Shown: piece after piece, positions 7,264 to 14,955 of the stretch
Layout: every line of letters starts with the position of its first letter
Position numbering within the stretch: position 1 is the stretch's first letter
Source: Fictibacillus phosphorivorans
Lineage (GTDB): Bacteria > Bacillota > Bacilli > Bacillales > Fictibacillaceae
NCBI RefSeq assembly: GCF_001629705.1
Contig: NZ_CP015378.1
Span: 434,001 to 498,000 of the forward strand
Reading direction: 5' to 3'
Length of the DNA stretch: 64,000 nucleotides
Position numbers and translations under genes: made by a program
The notes under the pieces: model-generated
The model's input: the letters and a program-made list of their open reading frames with translations, nothing else
Told to the model about the DNA's origin: nothing
The model's database searches: none

Positions 7264-8898
7264 GTGCTTTTATTAGAGGCGAAGCAATTAGAAAAATCGT
7301 ATGATGGAAAATTAATTATAAAGCAAACAGAGCCGTTTCAACTTTTTACTAATGACCGAGTAGGTCTTGTTGGTTTGAACGGCACCGGAAAATCAACGTT
7401 TCTTAAATTACTAGCAGAAACTGAGGATAGAGATGCAGGGGCCGTACATCATTACGGATCACTTGCAATCGTTAGCCAGTTTGACCAAGAAGAGCAATGT
7501 CTCACTTCCAAGAGTGAAGCGGCTTGGAACCTGCAAGGCAAAAAGTATGACACGATGAGCGGTGGTGAAAGAACGCGTACTCAAATCGCTGCTGCTCTAG
7601 AACAAGATCCAGATATCCTTATCTTAGATGAACCTACATCTCATCTTGATGTCGACGGAATGGATCAACTTGCAGATGAACTTTTACGTTTTAAAGGAGC
7701 ACTTTTGCTTGTGTCACATGACCGTGCATTTCTAGATACGGTATGCACAAAGATCGTCGAAATCGATCACCAAACGTTCGCAACATATCCTGGTAACTAT
7801 TCAGATTATCTGATTCAAAAAGATCAACAACTCAAACGAAAACACTTTGAATACGAACAGTATGTTAAAGAAAAAACAAGACTTGAGAGAACGGCTAAGG
7901 AAAAAGCATCTAAAGCGAGAGACTTGAAGAACAAACCAACTCGCATGTCTTATAGTGAAGCAAAGCTAGGAAAAGGAAAACTTCAAAATGCAAAGCGTTC
8001 ACTTGAGAAGAAATCGAAGGTTATTGAGAAAAGGATCGAGATGCTCGATAAGAAGGAAAAGCCAAAGAAGCAACAGAATGTGGAATTCGATATACAACGA
8101 TTTCCTAAGGTTCATGGAAAACAAGTCTTAGCTGTTAAAGATCTTTCTTTAAGGTTTGATGAAAAACCACTGGTTCAAAATCTTACATTCTCTGTAAAAC
8201 CGGGGATGAAGATCGTTTTAACAGGCAAGAACGGAACCGGAAAATCCACCTTACTTCAAGAAATCTATAAAGGAAATGAAGCGATTGAAAAGTCTAATCA
8301 GCTTAAAGTCGGCTACTTCCATCAGCATCTTAATATTTTGGATCCACAAAAAAGTATTCTTGAGAACGTGATGGAACGTAGTCTGTACGATGAAACATGG
8401 GTTAGAACCATATTAGCAAGAATGTTATTTAAACGTGAAGATGTCTTTAAAAGAGTAGATGTATTGAGTGGCGGTGAAAAGATGAAGACTGCTCTCGCAA
8501 AACTTTTCTTAAGTGACTACAATGTATTGTTACTAGATGAACCTTCAAATTACTTAGATTTGTTTACAAGAGAAGCGTTAGAAGAGGTCTTAGTAGCCTA
8601 TCCTGGTACGTTTATCTTGGCTACTCATGACAGACGCTTAATGGAAAAGACAGCCACTCATATTCTAGAGCTGCAGTCATCGAAAGCATTTTGGTTTGAA
8701 GGAAACTATAAAGAGTTTACGATGCGAAACGGAATCCGAAATGAGCATCATTACGATGAAGATGAGTTGCTCAAGATGCAGTTTGAGATGACAGAACTGA
8801 TCAGTCAACTTTCTGTTTGTTCAGAACTCAGCAAAAAAGAGGAGCTCGATCGCCGATATAATGACGTACTGCATAGAATGAATAAGTTCAGATCATAA
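7264..8898 (+). CDS. ABC-F ribosomal-protection ATPase, VmlR/Vga/MsrA-like
   Basis: A cytoplasmic twin-ATPase with no membrane segments. Domain 1 has Walker A GLNGTGKST and signature MSGGERTR with ILDEPTSHLD; domain 2 has Walker A TGKNGTGKST, LSGGEKMK and LLDEPSNYLD. Between them is a Lys-rich coiled linker (about residues 190-285), the arm that reaches into the ribosome in ABC-F proteins. The class includes VmlR, Vga and Msr, which dislodge lincosamides, streptogramin A, pleuromutilins or macrolides. The frame is open from 7198, but GTG 7264 has a well-spaced ribosome binding site and gives about 544 residues, like VmlR. Spectrum cannot be told from sequence. Confidence 0.85.
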   Translation: MLLLEAKQLEKSYDGKLIIKQTEPFQLFTNDRVGLVGLNGTGKSTFLKLLAETEDRDAGAVHHYGSLAIVSQFDQEEQCLTSKSEAAWNLQGKKYDTMSGGERTRTQIAAALEQDPDILILDEPTSHLDVDGMDQLADELLRFKGALLLVSHDRAFLDTVCTKIVEIDHQTFATYPGNYSDYLIQKDQQLKRKHFEYEQYVKEKTRLERTAKEKASKARDLKNKPTRMSYSEAKLGKGKLQNAKRSLEKKSKVIEKRIEMLDKKEKPKKQQNVEFDIQRFPKVHGKQVLAVKDLSLRFDEKPLVQNLTFSVKPGMKIVLTGKNGTGKSTLLQEIYKGNEAIEKSNQLKVGYFHQHLNILDPQKSILENVMERSLYDETWVRTILARMLFKREDVFKRVDVLSGGEKMKTALAKLFLSDYNVLLLDEPSNYLDLFTREALEEVLVAYPGTFILATHDRRLMEKTATHILELQSSKAFWFEGNYKEFTMRNGIRNEHHYDEDELLKMQFEMTELISQLSVCSELSKKEELDRRYNDVLHRMNKFRS

Positions 8899-8936
8899 AG
8901 AAGTAGAGCCGTTCAAAATGAGCGGCTCTACTTCTT
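8898..8936. terminator. Bidirectional terminator
   Basis: Fourteen-base-pair stem from 8898-8911 and 8923-8936 (core GTAGAGCCG/CGGCTCTAC) followed by T. The stop codon of the convergent minus-strand gene lies inside it. Confidence 0.85.
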
Positions 8937-9110
8937 TTTATCTACTTTTATGGGTGGTTCTTCTTGATCGGTGATTCCTGAATCATAGCCGATCTGATTT
9001 AAATCCTTTTCATCGGCCACTGTACCTCCGGCCATTCCTTCGTTCATCATTCGGTCAACGTCTAAGTACAGATCTTTTTTACCTTCATTTTCTTTATCTT
9101 TTTTAACCAT
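8928..9110 (-). CDS. Small charged protein, unknown
   Basis: A 60-residue very hydrophilic protein: MVKKDKENEGKKDLYLDVD at the start, GMAGGTVADEKDLNQIGYDSG in the middle and a PIKVDKKK tail. No signal or membrane segment is visible. I do not recognise the family; composition and size recall small spore or stress proteins of Bacillaceae. ATG 9110 is preceded by an AGGCTGATT sequence, a weak ribosome binding site. It ends within the terminator shared with the ABC-F gene. Confidence 0.6.
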   Translation of the reverse strand: MVKKDKENEGKKDLYLDVDRMMNEGMAGGTVADEKDLNQIGYDSGITDQEEPPIKVDKKK

Positions 9111-9249
9111 GTTAATCAGCCTTTCTGTTTTGAACTAGTATTAGAATGTCCTATTTTGAAACTTAATTGCAGTCAAGCCGTATAAAAAATAAGTGAAAAT
9201 CGAATATATGTAGATTCAAATATAAGAAAAAAAGAAATGAGGAGATCAT

Positions 9250-9690
9250 ATGAAAAAGACATTATTGGCTGTTCTTTTATCGTTCAGTCTCACGGGATGT
9301 TCGGCAGCGGAAGACGTTACGAACGGAATTAATTATGTACCAGAAGCAACAGAATACATTAACGATGTGCAACAATTCTCAAAAGAAATTCCTTCGTTAG
9401 CGGAGAAAGCTGTCTCAGATCAAAATGCACGAGTAGAGTTAGAGAAGGCGCTTCAAGAAATGAATACAACGATTGAAGAGTTTAATGAACTATCCCCACC
9501 ATCTGTATTCAAAGATATTCATAATCAGGTGATGGAGCATAATCAAACGTTCCAAGATGGAATAGATCAGTATCTGACAGCGGTAGAGAACGGAGAAATA
9601 ACTCCTGACTTCTTAGAGAAAAGCGGTTTGTTAGATGACGTCAAAGTATATACGGACTTGTTGAACGATATTAAGCAATTAGGCGAGTAA
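9250..9690 (+). CDS. Small lipoprotein, DUF6376-like
   Basis: A 146-residue predicted lipoprotein. The signal peptide ends in the lipobox LTGCSA (Cys 17), so the mature protein is anchored to the outer face of the membrane. The rest is helical and acidic (VNGINYVPEATEYINDV, then LEKALQEMNTTIEEFNEL). It resembles a Bacillus family of small lipoproteins of unknown function, likely DUF6376. GAGGAG precedes ATG 9250. It stands alone. Confidence 0.7.
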   Translation: MKKTLLAVLLSFSLTGCSAAEDVTNGINYVPEATEYINDVQQFSKEIPSLAEKAVSDQNARVELEKALQEMNTTIEEFNELSPPSVFKDIHNQVMEHNQTFQDGIDQYLTAVENGEITPDFLEKSGLLDDVKVYTDLLNDIKQLGE

Positions 9691-9792
9691 TTCTTTTTTC
9701 TTACTTTTACACATTTTCTTAAAATTTCATGTTACATTTCGACTAAATTCGGGAATATGACAATGAGATAATTGGTGAGGGTGGGTAAAAGA

Positions 9793-9945
9793 ATGGACGA
9801 CTATCATATTAAGATTGAAGATTATATGCAGCTATTGAAGAAAAGATACAAAAAAGGCAGACTTCAGGCGAAACAATATCGAAAACGTTTAGAGCTCATT
9901 CATCTTTGGCACATGCGCGGTGTGGTCAAAGTGCCAAAGGAATAA
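9793..9945 (+). CDS. Small basic protein, 50 residues, unknown
   Basis: A short frame encoding MDDYHIKIEDYMQLLKK, then a strongly basic stretch (RYKKGRLQAKQYRKRLEL) and IHLWHMRGVVKVPKE. The purine-rich GAGGGTGGG lies about nine bases before ATG 9793, and GTG 9781 is an alternative start. Amphipathic and positively charged, it could bind nucleic acid or membrane, but no family is recognised. Confidence 0.45.
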   Translation: MDDYHIKIEDYMQLLKKRYKKGRLQAKQYRKRLELIHLWHMRGVVKVPKE

Positions 9946-10007
9946 CTTGAAAATAACCAGTCTTTGACGATAAATGTATAAACACGACTAGTCTTGGCAG
10001 GTGCAAC

Positions 10008-10655
10008 ATGATTTTATTAAATAATACGTTCAAAAAAGCTAGGCATACAAAATATGATTATTTCTATCATATTGCGTTTGCCGTTCTTTTCTGTTTATAC
10101 AGTTTCCTTATGCTTTTTTCCAGCAAATTGCTGGGTTTTTTGTTTTTTGTTTATGGACTACTCTTGTTAGGACATACCGTATGGAAGGGAATCCGAACAC
10201 GTTATTCCATACCTTATATCTTGTTCGGACTAACCATTCTTTTTTTCAGCAGATTGTTCTGGTTAGAGGCATTTTCTGTACTGCCTGTTTTATTTTATGA
10301 AATTTTCCAGATTAGCTTCTTCCTTGGTATAGTTATTGGAATTTGTTTACTTTATGGATTGATGGTTAAAGGAGCACCTCTAGCTAACAAATTTCAAACT
10401 CACGGTGTTCATAGCATCTACTTTGTAACAGGATGCCTCTTGCTTCCCTATACATGGATCTTCAGCTATGGAGCAGTTATGCAAGGGAATACTAGTAGCC
10501 TCATATGGGCATTGCTTATTCTCGTTCTATGGGGATTATTATATTTCGCGCAGCTCGTTACTCATCATAACAAAGTCATGTTAGCTGCATTATTTGCAGT
10601 CAATATTGGTGTAGGATGCTGGGCGATTTATAGATGGATAAACATATTGACGTAA
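10008..10655 (+). CDS. Multi-pass membrane protein, unknown
   Basis: A 215-residue hydrophobic protein with about seven predicted membrane helices (for example IAFAVLFCLYSFLMLF, FLGIVIGICLLYGLMV and VMLAALFAVNIGVGCW). No catalytic motif or transporter signature is seen. Start ATG 10008 follows AGGTG. A bidirectional terminator ends it, shared with the convergent Bax-inhibitor-like gene. Function unknown. Confidence 0.6.
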   Translation: MILLNNTFKKARHTKYDYFYHIAFAVLFCLYSFLMLFSSKLLGFLFFVYGLLLLGHTVWKGIRTRYSIPYILFGLTILFFSRLFWLEAFSVLPVLFYEIFQISFFLGIVIGICLLYGLMVKGAPLANKFQTHGVHSIYFVTGCLLLPYTWIFSYGAVMQGNTSSLIWALLILVLWGLLYFAQLVTHHNKVMLAALFAVNIGVGCWAIYRWINILT

Positions 10656-10692
10656 AAAGAGAGAAGCCTTTTATGGAGGCTTCTCTCTTTTT
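10654..10692. terminator. Bidirectional terminator
   Basis: Fifteen-base-pair stem 10654-10668 / 10678-10692 (core GAGAGAAGCC/GGCTTCTCTC) flanked by A and T runs on both strands. Confidence 0.88.
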
Positions 10693-11422
10693 AGTTTCTT
10701 CTTAATTTAGCTAGCAGATGCAATATTTCAAAGTATAGCCAAACTAAAGTGACCATGAGTCCGAAAGCACCGTACCATTCCATATACTTAGGCGCTCCGC
10801 GATCTGCTCCATATTCAATAAAATCAAAGTCTAAAACTAAATTTAGTGCAGCGATCACTACAATAAAAAGGGAAATTCCGATACCGATCGGACCAGTGCT
10901 GTGCAGATATGGCACGCTCATTCCAAAAAAGCCTAAAATAAAACTAGTCAGATAAACAAGCATGATTCCCATAGTCGCTGAGAAAACGATCAATCTGAAG
11001 TTCTGTGTTACTTTTATGATTCTGAACATATAAGCGAGCAATAAGGCAAATAATGTTCCAAATGTTAAAGCAACGGCTTGCAAGGTGATACCATTGAATT
11101 GAGCTTCAAAATTAGCCGATATACCCCCAACTGCAAGCCCTTCTAACGCGGCATATACCGGTGCAAGTAATGGTGCGGTTTTAGGAACGAAAGCAACGAT
11201 TAATGCCGTTACAAGACCCCCCACCAAACCAATTAAGATCAAATGACCGACTGGGTTACCTAAATTGTATTGATACCATGTAAAAATTGCAGATGCCATC
11301 AAGATAAGCAGAAGAATAAACGTTTTGTTCACTGTCCCTGATAAAGTCATCTTTTTGCTAAAAGACGTCCCCCTGAACTTATCAAAAGTGGAGCCTTTTA
11401 AAGCAGGATTCGCACTTCTCAT
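10691..11422 (-). CDS. Bax inhibitor-1/YccA-like membrane protein
   Basis: A 243-residue protein with seven predicted membrane helices, of the Bax inhibitor-1 (BI-1/YccA) superfamily. The C-terminal half has the conserved acidic pair in NLVLDFDFIEYGADRGAP, which in characterised BI-1 relatives controls a pH-dependent calcium leak. The N-terminus MRSANPALKGSTFDKF is typical of the bacterial subfamily. The frame is open from 11449, but GGAGGAA lies just before ATG 11422, the chosen start. Confidence 0.82.
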   Translation of the reverse strand: MRSANPALKGSTFDKFRGTSFSKKMTLSGTVNKTFILLLILMASAIFTWYQYNLGNPVGHLILIGLVGGLVTALIVAFVPKTAPLLAPVYAALEGLAVGGISANFEAQFNGITLQAVALTFGTLFALLLAYMFRIIKVTQNFRLIVFSATMGIMLVYLTSFILGFFGMSVPYLHSTGPIGIGISLFIVVIAALNLVLDFDFIEYGADRGAPKYMEWYGAFGLMVTLVWLYFEILHLLAKLRRN

Positions 11423-11497
11423 GTAAAATTCCTCCTTCTTTCTATACATAAAATACGTACAAACATCATTAAAGTTTCATGCGTTAAATAATATGTC

Positions 11498-11522
11498 ACG
11501 TCATCATTCATTATAATGACGT
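11498..11522. promoter_or_regulatory. Inverted repeat in BI-1/secreted-protein intergenic region
   Basis: Perfect 7-base inverted repeat ACGTCAT (11498-11504) and ATGACGT (11516-11522) with an 11-base spacer that includes a TATAAT. It lies between divergent genes and could be an operator; no regulator is identified. Confidence 0.35.
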
Positions 11523-11631
11523 TTCAAGTGAATTTTAAAGATATTAGGAAATTTTGACTATTTTAGACAAAGACCGACAAAAATTTAATGTTATGGAAGT
11601 ATTATATAGTTGAAAGAAGGGAGGTGAGTAT

Positions 11632-12468
11632 ATGCGTATATCAAACCTCATTATGCAGGGGTTAATCGCGGGTGCCGTCCTTTTTATTCCTGCAGAAGTT
11701 TTTGCAGAGAAAGAAGATGTGGAGAAACGGAATCAAAATGCTGAGCAAAACAACCAGCAAATCGTACAGCAAGACAAAGTTACAGACCGAGTTCCTGTAC
11801 AAGCAACAAAACAAAAAGGAACAGCATTAAGAGCAAAGCCGACTGAAAGTAAAGGTAAAGCGGAGTTGGCTAAACCTCAATCTAAGCGATCTGAAACAAA
11901 GTTGAAGCAAGTTCCGATATCGAAACAAAAAAATTCTCAGAATGCAAACTACCGAAGCAAGGTAAAAAAATCAGATTCTCAAAGACAATCGAAAGAACAT
12001 GTCCCGGTGAAACAGACTGAACGAGTAATTCAGGCAGAGCGTTCTGAATTCAAAAAGACTGAATCATCAAGTGCTATACATAGACAAACAGTGGTAAACA
12101 AATCAGTTCCCAAAAAAGAATCGGTAAAGGTACTTAGAAAGAAGCCTATTCCATTAAAGGAGAAAGTTAGTCATCCACAGATGAAAAAGGATGTCTCTCC
12201 TTTACCAAATAAGAAGTCTTCAAAAGTACCTTCCCATCCTGTTTCAAAGGTAATTCCGGCTGCTACAGGACAAGGGTCTTCCTCACCAACAAACCAATCG
12301 GATAGTGGAAGTGGAACAGCGTCATTTGCTAACTTTAAAGCTAGCTTAATGTTGCCGATTATTTTTGAAGATGGGGAAAAGGTTTCTGTGTATTTTGGCA
12401 GAATGGACCTCTTAAGAAGTCAATGGGTGAACGCACCGCCAGGAAGACCACCGGAAAACGCTCTTTAA
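11632..12468 (+). CDS. Secreted Lys/Gln-rich low-complexity protein
   Basis: A 278-residue secreted protein. A signal peptide covers about residues 1-25 (GLIAGAVLFIPAEVFAE). Residues 26-225 are low-complexity and strongly basic, rich in Lys, Gln and Ser (KSDSQRQSKEHVPVKQ), without clear repeats. The last 40 residues look folded (ASLMLPIIFEDGEKVSVYFG) and carry the only aromatic residues of the C-terminal region. No sortase motif is present. No family is recognised. A GGGAGGTG site precedes ATG 11632. It is next to an acidic secreted protein, and the opposite charges suggest the two may associate. Confidence 0.6.
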   Translation: MRISNLIMQGLIAGAVLFIPAEVFAEKEDVEKRNQNAEQNNQQIVQQDKVTDRVPVQATKQKGTALRAKPTESKGKAELAKPQSKRSETKLKQVPISKQKNSQNANYRSKVKKSDSQRQSKEHVPVKQTERVIQAERSEFKKTESSSAIHRQTVVNKSVPKKESVKVLRKKPIPLKEKVSHPQMKKDVSPLPNKKSSKVPSHPVSKVIPAATGQGSSSPTNQSDSGSGTASFANFKASLMLPIIFEDGEKVSVYFGRMDLLRSQWVNAPPGRPPENAL

Positions 12469-12521
12469 TTTTCAAAATTGTGATGTGAACAACTATCTGA
12501 AAATTTAAGGAGCGAATAAAA

Positions 12522-13934
12522 ATGAAAAAAGTCAACCGTACATTTGTAAAATCTATCGTATTTGCTGGAACATTAACTCTTGCAGCTGTTGTAGGTACTG
12601 GGGCTGCTGAAGCGGCTGGGCATCAATCAGAAAAGGCTATTGCTGCTCAAACTGCAAAAGGATCTCATGCTAACGTACAAGCTAAGGACGAAAAGTTTGA
12701 AAAACCAGCTAAAGTTACGGTGAAGATTCCAAAGCCAGTAAAAGTTGAAAAGCCAGTCAAACCTGAGAAAGCTGCAACTAAGCCAGAAAAAGCTGAAAAG
12801 CCTGCAAAAGATAAGAGTCATTCTCAAGCTGCTGAACATGCAAGTGAAACGGCTAAGAAACACGCTGCTCCAAATGCAGCAGTTCACGCTGTTGCGACTA
12901 AAACAGAAGAGCCTGTTGTAGCAAAACCTGTTACTGAAGAACCTACAGAAAAAGTTGTAGTTCCTGTTGAGGAAGAAAAAACAGAAGTAATTGAAATTGA
13001 AGTTCCAGTTACAACGAATCCTGAAGAGGGTAAAAAGGAAGATTCAGTAACAGAAGATGATGATGCTACTCGTAAAGAGGATATCGAATATGCTTCGGAT
13101 GAAGATGCGGTTAAAGAAGACGATGAAGATTCTGAAGATGAAGCAGTGCAAGAGGAAAATGAAGATAATCCAGTAAAAGAAGAAGACAAAACAGATGTTA
13201 TTGCTGACGATGATGCAGTTAAAGAGGACGATGATGTTGAGAATGGAGAAGACCATTCTGACGAAGAAGATTCTGAAAACACAAAAGAAAAGCTAGAAAA
13301 CAAATCTCTTCAAAACAAAATCAACTCTAATGCGTTTGAGCGCTCAAGTGAAAACGCAAAAATGCATGCTGCACCAAACGCTGCAGTACATGCTGATGCT
13401 GTTGCAACAGAAGAAACACCAGCGACCGAAGAGGAAGTAAATGAAGAGGCTCTGGCAACTGAAGAGACTGCGACTGAAGAAGAAGTAACTGAGGAAGCTC
13501 CGGCAACTGAAGAGACTACGACTGAAGAAGAAACTGAAGTTCAAGAAAACAAATCTCTTCAAAATAAAATGAATTCTAATGCATCTGAGCGTTCAAATGA
13601 AAACGCAAAAATGCATGCTGCTGCAAATGCTGCAGTACATGCTGAAAAAGTTACTGAAGAAACAACAACTGAAGAAGAAGTAACAGAAGAAGCTCCGGTG
13701 ACAGAAGAAACAACAACTGAGGAAGATGTTTCTGCACTTTTGAACAAGATTCGTTCGTTAGCATCTGAGCACGCTTCTGAAAATGCAAAGTTACATGCAG
13801 CTATTAACGCGGCAATTTTAGCAGTTGAAGATGTTTTAGAAGAAGATGCTTCAGAAGTTGTTGAAGTACCTGCAACTGAAGAAGATATAACTGAAAAAAC
13901 AGTTGAAATCACAGTAGAAACTGAAACAAAATAG
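12522..13934 (+). CDS. Secreted acidic protein with four Ala/His-rich repeats
   Basis: A 470-residue exported protein with a signal peptide (about residues 1-32, ending GAAEAAG). The N-terminal part is Lys/Pro-rich (KPVKVEKPVKPEKA) and the centre is very acidic. Four copies of a ~23-residue module occur at about residues 105, 275, 350 and 415, sharing SENAKxHAAxNAAVHA; the copies are separated by Glu/Thr-rich linkers (TEEEVTEEAPATEE). No anchoring motif is seen. Role unknown; a wall-associated or spore-surface protein is possible. It follows the basic secreted protein by 54 bases, so co-expression is likely. Confidence 0.6.
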   Translation: MKKVNRTFVKSIVFAGTLTLAAVVGTGAAEAAGHQSEKAIAAQTAKGSHANVQAKDEKFEKPAKVTVKIPKPVKVEKPVKPEKAATKPEKAEKPAKDKSHSQAAEHASETAKKHAAPNAAVHAVATKTEEPVVAKPVTEEPTEKVVVPVEEEKTEVIEIEVPVTTNPEEGKKEDSVTEDDDATRKEDIEYASDEDAVKEDDEDSEDEAVQEENEDNPVKEEDKTDVIADDDAVKEDDDVENGEDHSDEEDSENTKEKLENKSLQNKINSNAFERSSENAKMHAAPNAAVHADAVATEETPATEEEVNEEALATEETATEEEVTEEAPATEETTTEEETEVQENKSLQNKMNSNASERSNENAKMHAAANAAVHAEKVTEETTTEEEVTEEAPVTEETTTEEDVSALLNKIRSLASEHASENAKLHAAINAAILAVEDVLEEDASEVVEVPATEEDITEKTVEITVETETK

Positions 13935-13944
13935 TAAAAATGAA

Positions 13945-13973
13945 GTCAGGGATTCGCGGTCCCTGGCTTTTTT
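13945..13973 (+). terminator. Terminator after acidic secreted protein
   Basis: Stem GTCAGGGA (13945-13952) with TCCCTGGC (13960-13967), followed by T6. Confidence 0.82.
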
Positions 13974-13990
13974 GTATTGAAATAAACTTT

Positions 13991-14086
13991 TATAAGTCTT
14001 CGGAAAAATTTATGAGTCTTCAAACTTTTTTATAAGTCCTCAAAAAAATTTATAAGTCTTGAAATGCTTTTTATAAGTCTTCAGCT
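13991..14086. repeat. 20-bp phased array, core TATAAGTCTTC
   Basis: Five copies of TATAAGTCTTC (one TATGAG, one AGTCCTC, one AGTCTTG) spaced 20, 20, 20 and 21 bases apart, with variable A/T filler. It fills the gap between the secreted-protein terminator and the peroxiredoxin. It has no coding potential. Confidence 0.8.
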
Positions 14087-14180
14087 TTTTAGAAATCACC
14101 ATGCAATGACTATATATTCCAACGTTTTCTTTTATATGTTCAGGGAAATATATTCATAAAGACGCAAGGAGGTGGGATAG

Positions 14181-14648
14181 TTGCTACAAAAAGGTGATGT
14201 TGCACCCGATTTCACGTTACCATCTACATTAAAAAAAGATATTTCATTATCAGATTTTAAAGGGAAGAAAAATGTCCTTGTGGCTTTTTATCCGCTAGAT
14301 TTTACACCTGGTTGAATTAAAGAAATAACCTCTTGGAAAGAGGATTACAAACGCTTTGAAGATGCCAATACAGAAGTGCTTGCAATCAGTGTTGATCACA
14401 TATACTCACACAATGTCTTTGCGGCAGCCCTAGGAACCTTGCCTTACCCACTTTTAGCCGATTGGCATAAAAAAGTAACGAGTAAGTTTGGTGTTCTTAA
14501 CGAAGAAAATGGAACTGCTATTCGATCATGTTTTGTTATCGATCAAAAAGGTGTTGTTCAATTCAGCAACCATACGTTTGATGCGAATGAAAAGCTTCAA
14601 TATGAAGAAGTATTTAAAGCTTGTGAATCATGTGGAAAAGGAGATTAG
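14181..14648 (+). CDS. Peroxiredoxin with in-frame TGA at the catalytic position (putative selenoprotein)
   Basis: An AhpC/TSA-type peroxiredoxin that would reduce peroxides. From TTG 14181 (AAGGAGGTGG upstream) the frame reads [11 protein letters not shown], then FYPLDFTPG, a TGA at 14313-14315, then [14 protein letters not shown] and on to a stop at 14646-14648. The TGA is codon 45, exactly where peroxiredoxins carry the peroxidatic Cys (TPGC). The frame is otherwise intact, 155 residues with the TGA read through. Nineteen bases after the TGA is a perfect 6-bp hairpin CCTCTT-GGA-AAGAGG, matching bacterial SECIS spacing and loop G. Possible resolving Cys lie in IRSCFVID and the C-terminal CESC. 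The alternative is a nonsense mutation of TGT or TGC. Confidence 0.7.
14329..14343 (+). promoter_or_regulatory. SECIS-like hairpin downstream of TGA
   Basis: CCTCTT (14329-14334), loop GGA, AAGAGG (14338-14343): six uninterrupted pairs with two G at the start of a three-base loop. Bacterial SECIS elements are described as lying about 16-37 bases after the UGA with a G among the first loop bases; here the distance is 19. Confidence 0.5.
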
Positions 14649-14650
14649 CT

Positions 14651-14824
14651 GTGGACAAGGAACGAAAGAATCACGACCCCATTGAAGATCCGACTGCTCA
14701 CGCAGAACAAGAGATCAACGCTTATTTTTATGACGAGAAACAACAAACCGATGGCCATCCCACTGATTATATGAATAGTGAGATGCCTGCTGTTAATATT
14801 GCTAAACCGGATGATGAAAAATAA
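14651..14824 (+). CDS. Small hydrophilic protein, unknown
   Basis: A 57-residue protein starting at GTG 14651 with AAGGAG upstream: DKERKNHDPIEDPTAHAEQEIN, then YFYDEKQQTDGHPTDY and a C-terminal PAVNIAKPDDEK. It begins two bases after the peroxiredoxin stop, so it is in the same transcript and probably translationally coupled. No family is recognised. A short hairpin with T run follows at about 14825-14850. Confidence 0.55.
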   Translation: MDKERKNHDPIEDPTAHAEQEINAYFYDEKQQTDGHPTDYMNSEMPAVNIAKPDDEK

Positions 14825-14955
14825 GGCTGCTTTTTAGCAGCTTTTTTATTTTGTCGCTGATTTAGCATATCTTTTGAAACCGGCAACATACCAGTAATGT
14901 TGTGGTACTATATAAGCAGAAGTATGCTGATATAGGAATAGGAAGGAACAGCTGA

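Noticed and set aside
12884..13912. Long Ser/Thr-rich open frames on the minus strand (12884-13303 and 13559-13912)
   Set aside because: They mirror the repetitive Glu-rich gene on the plus strand; GAA/GAG codons read in reverse as TTC/CTC with Ser-rich neighbours. No ribosome binding sites.
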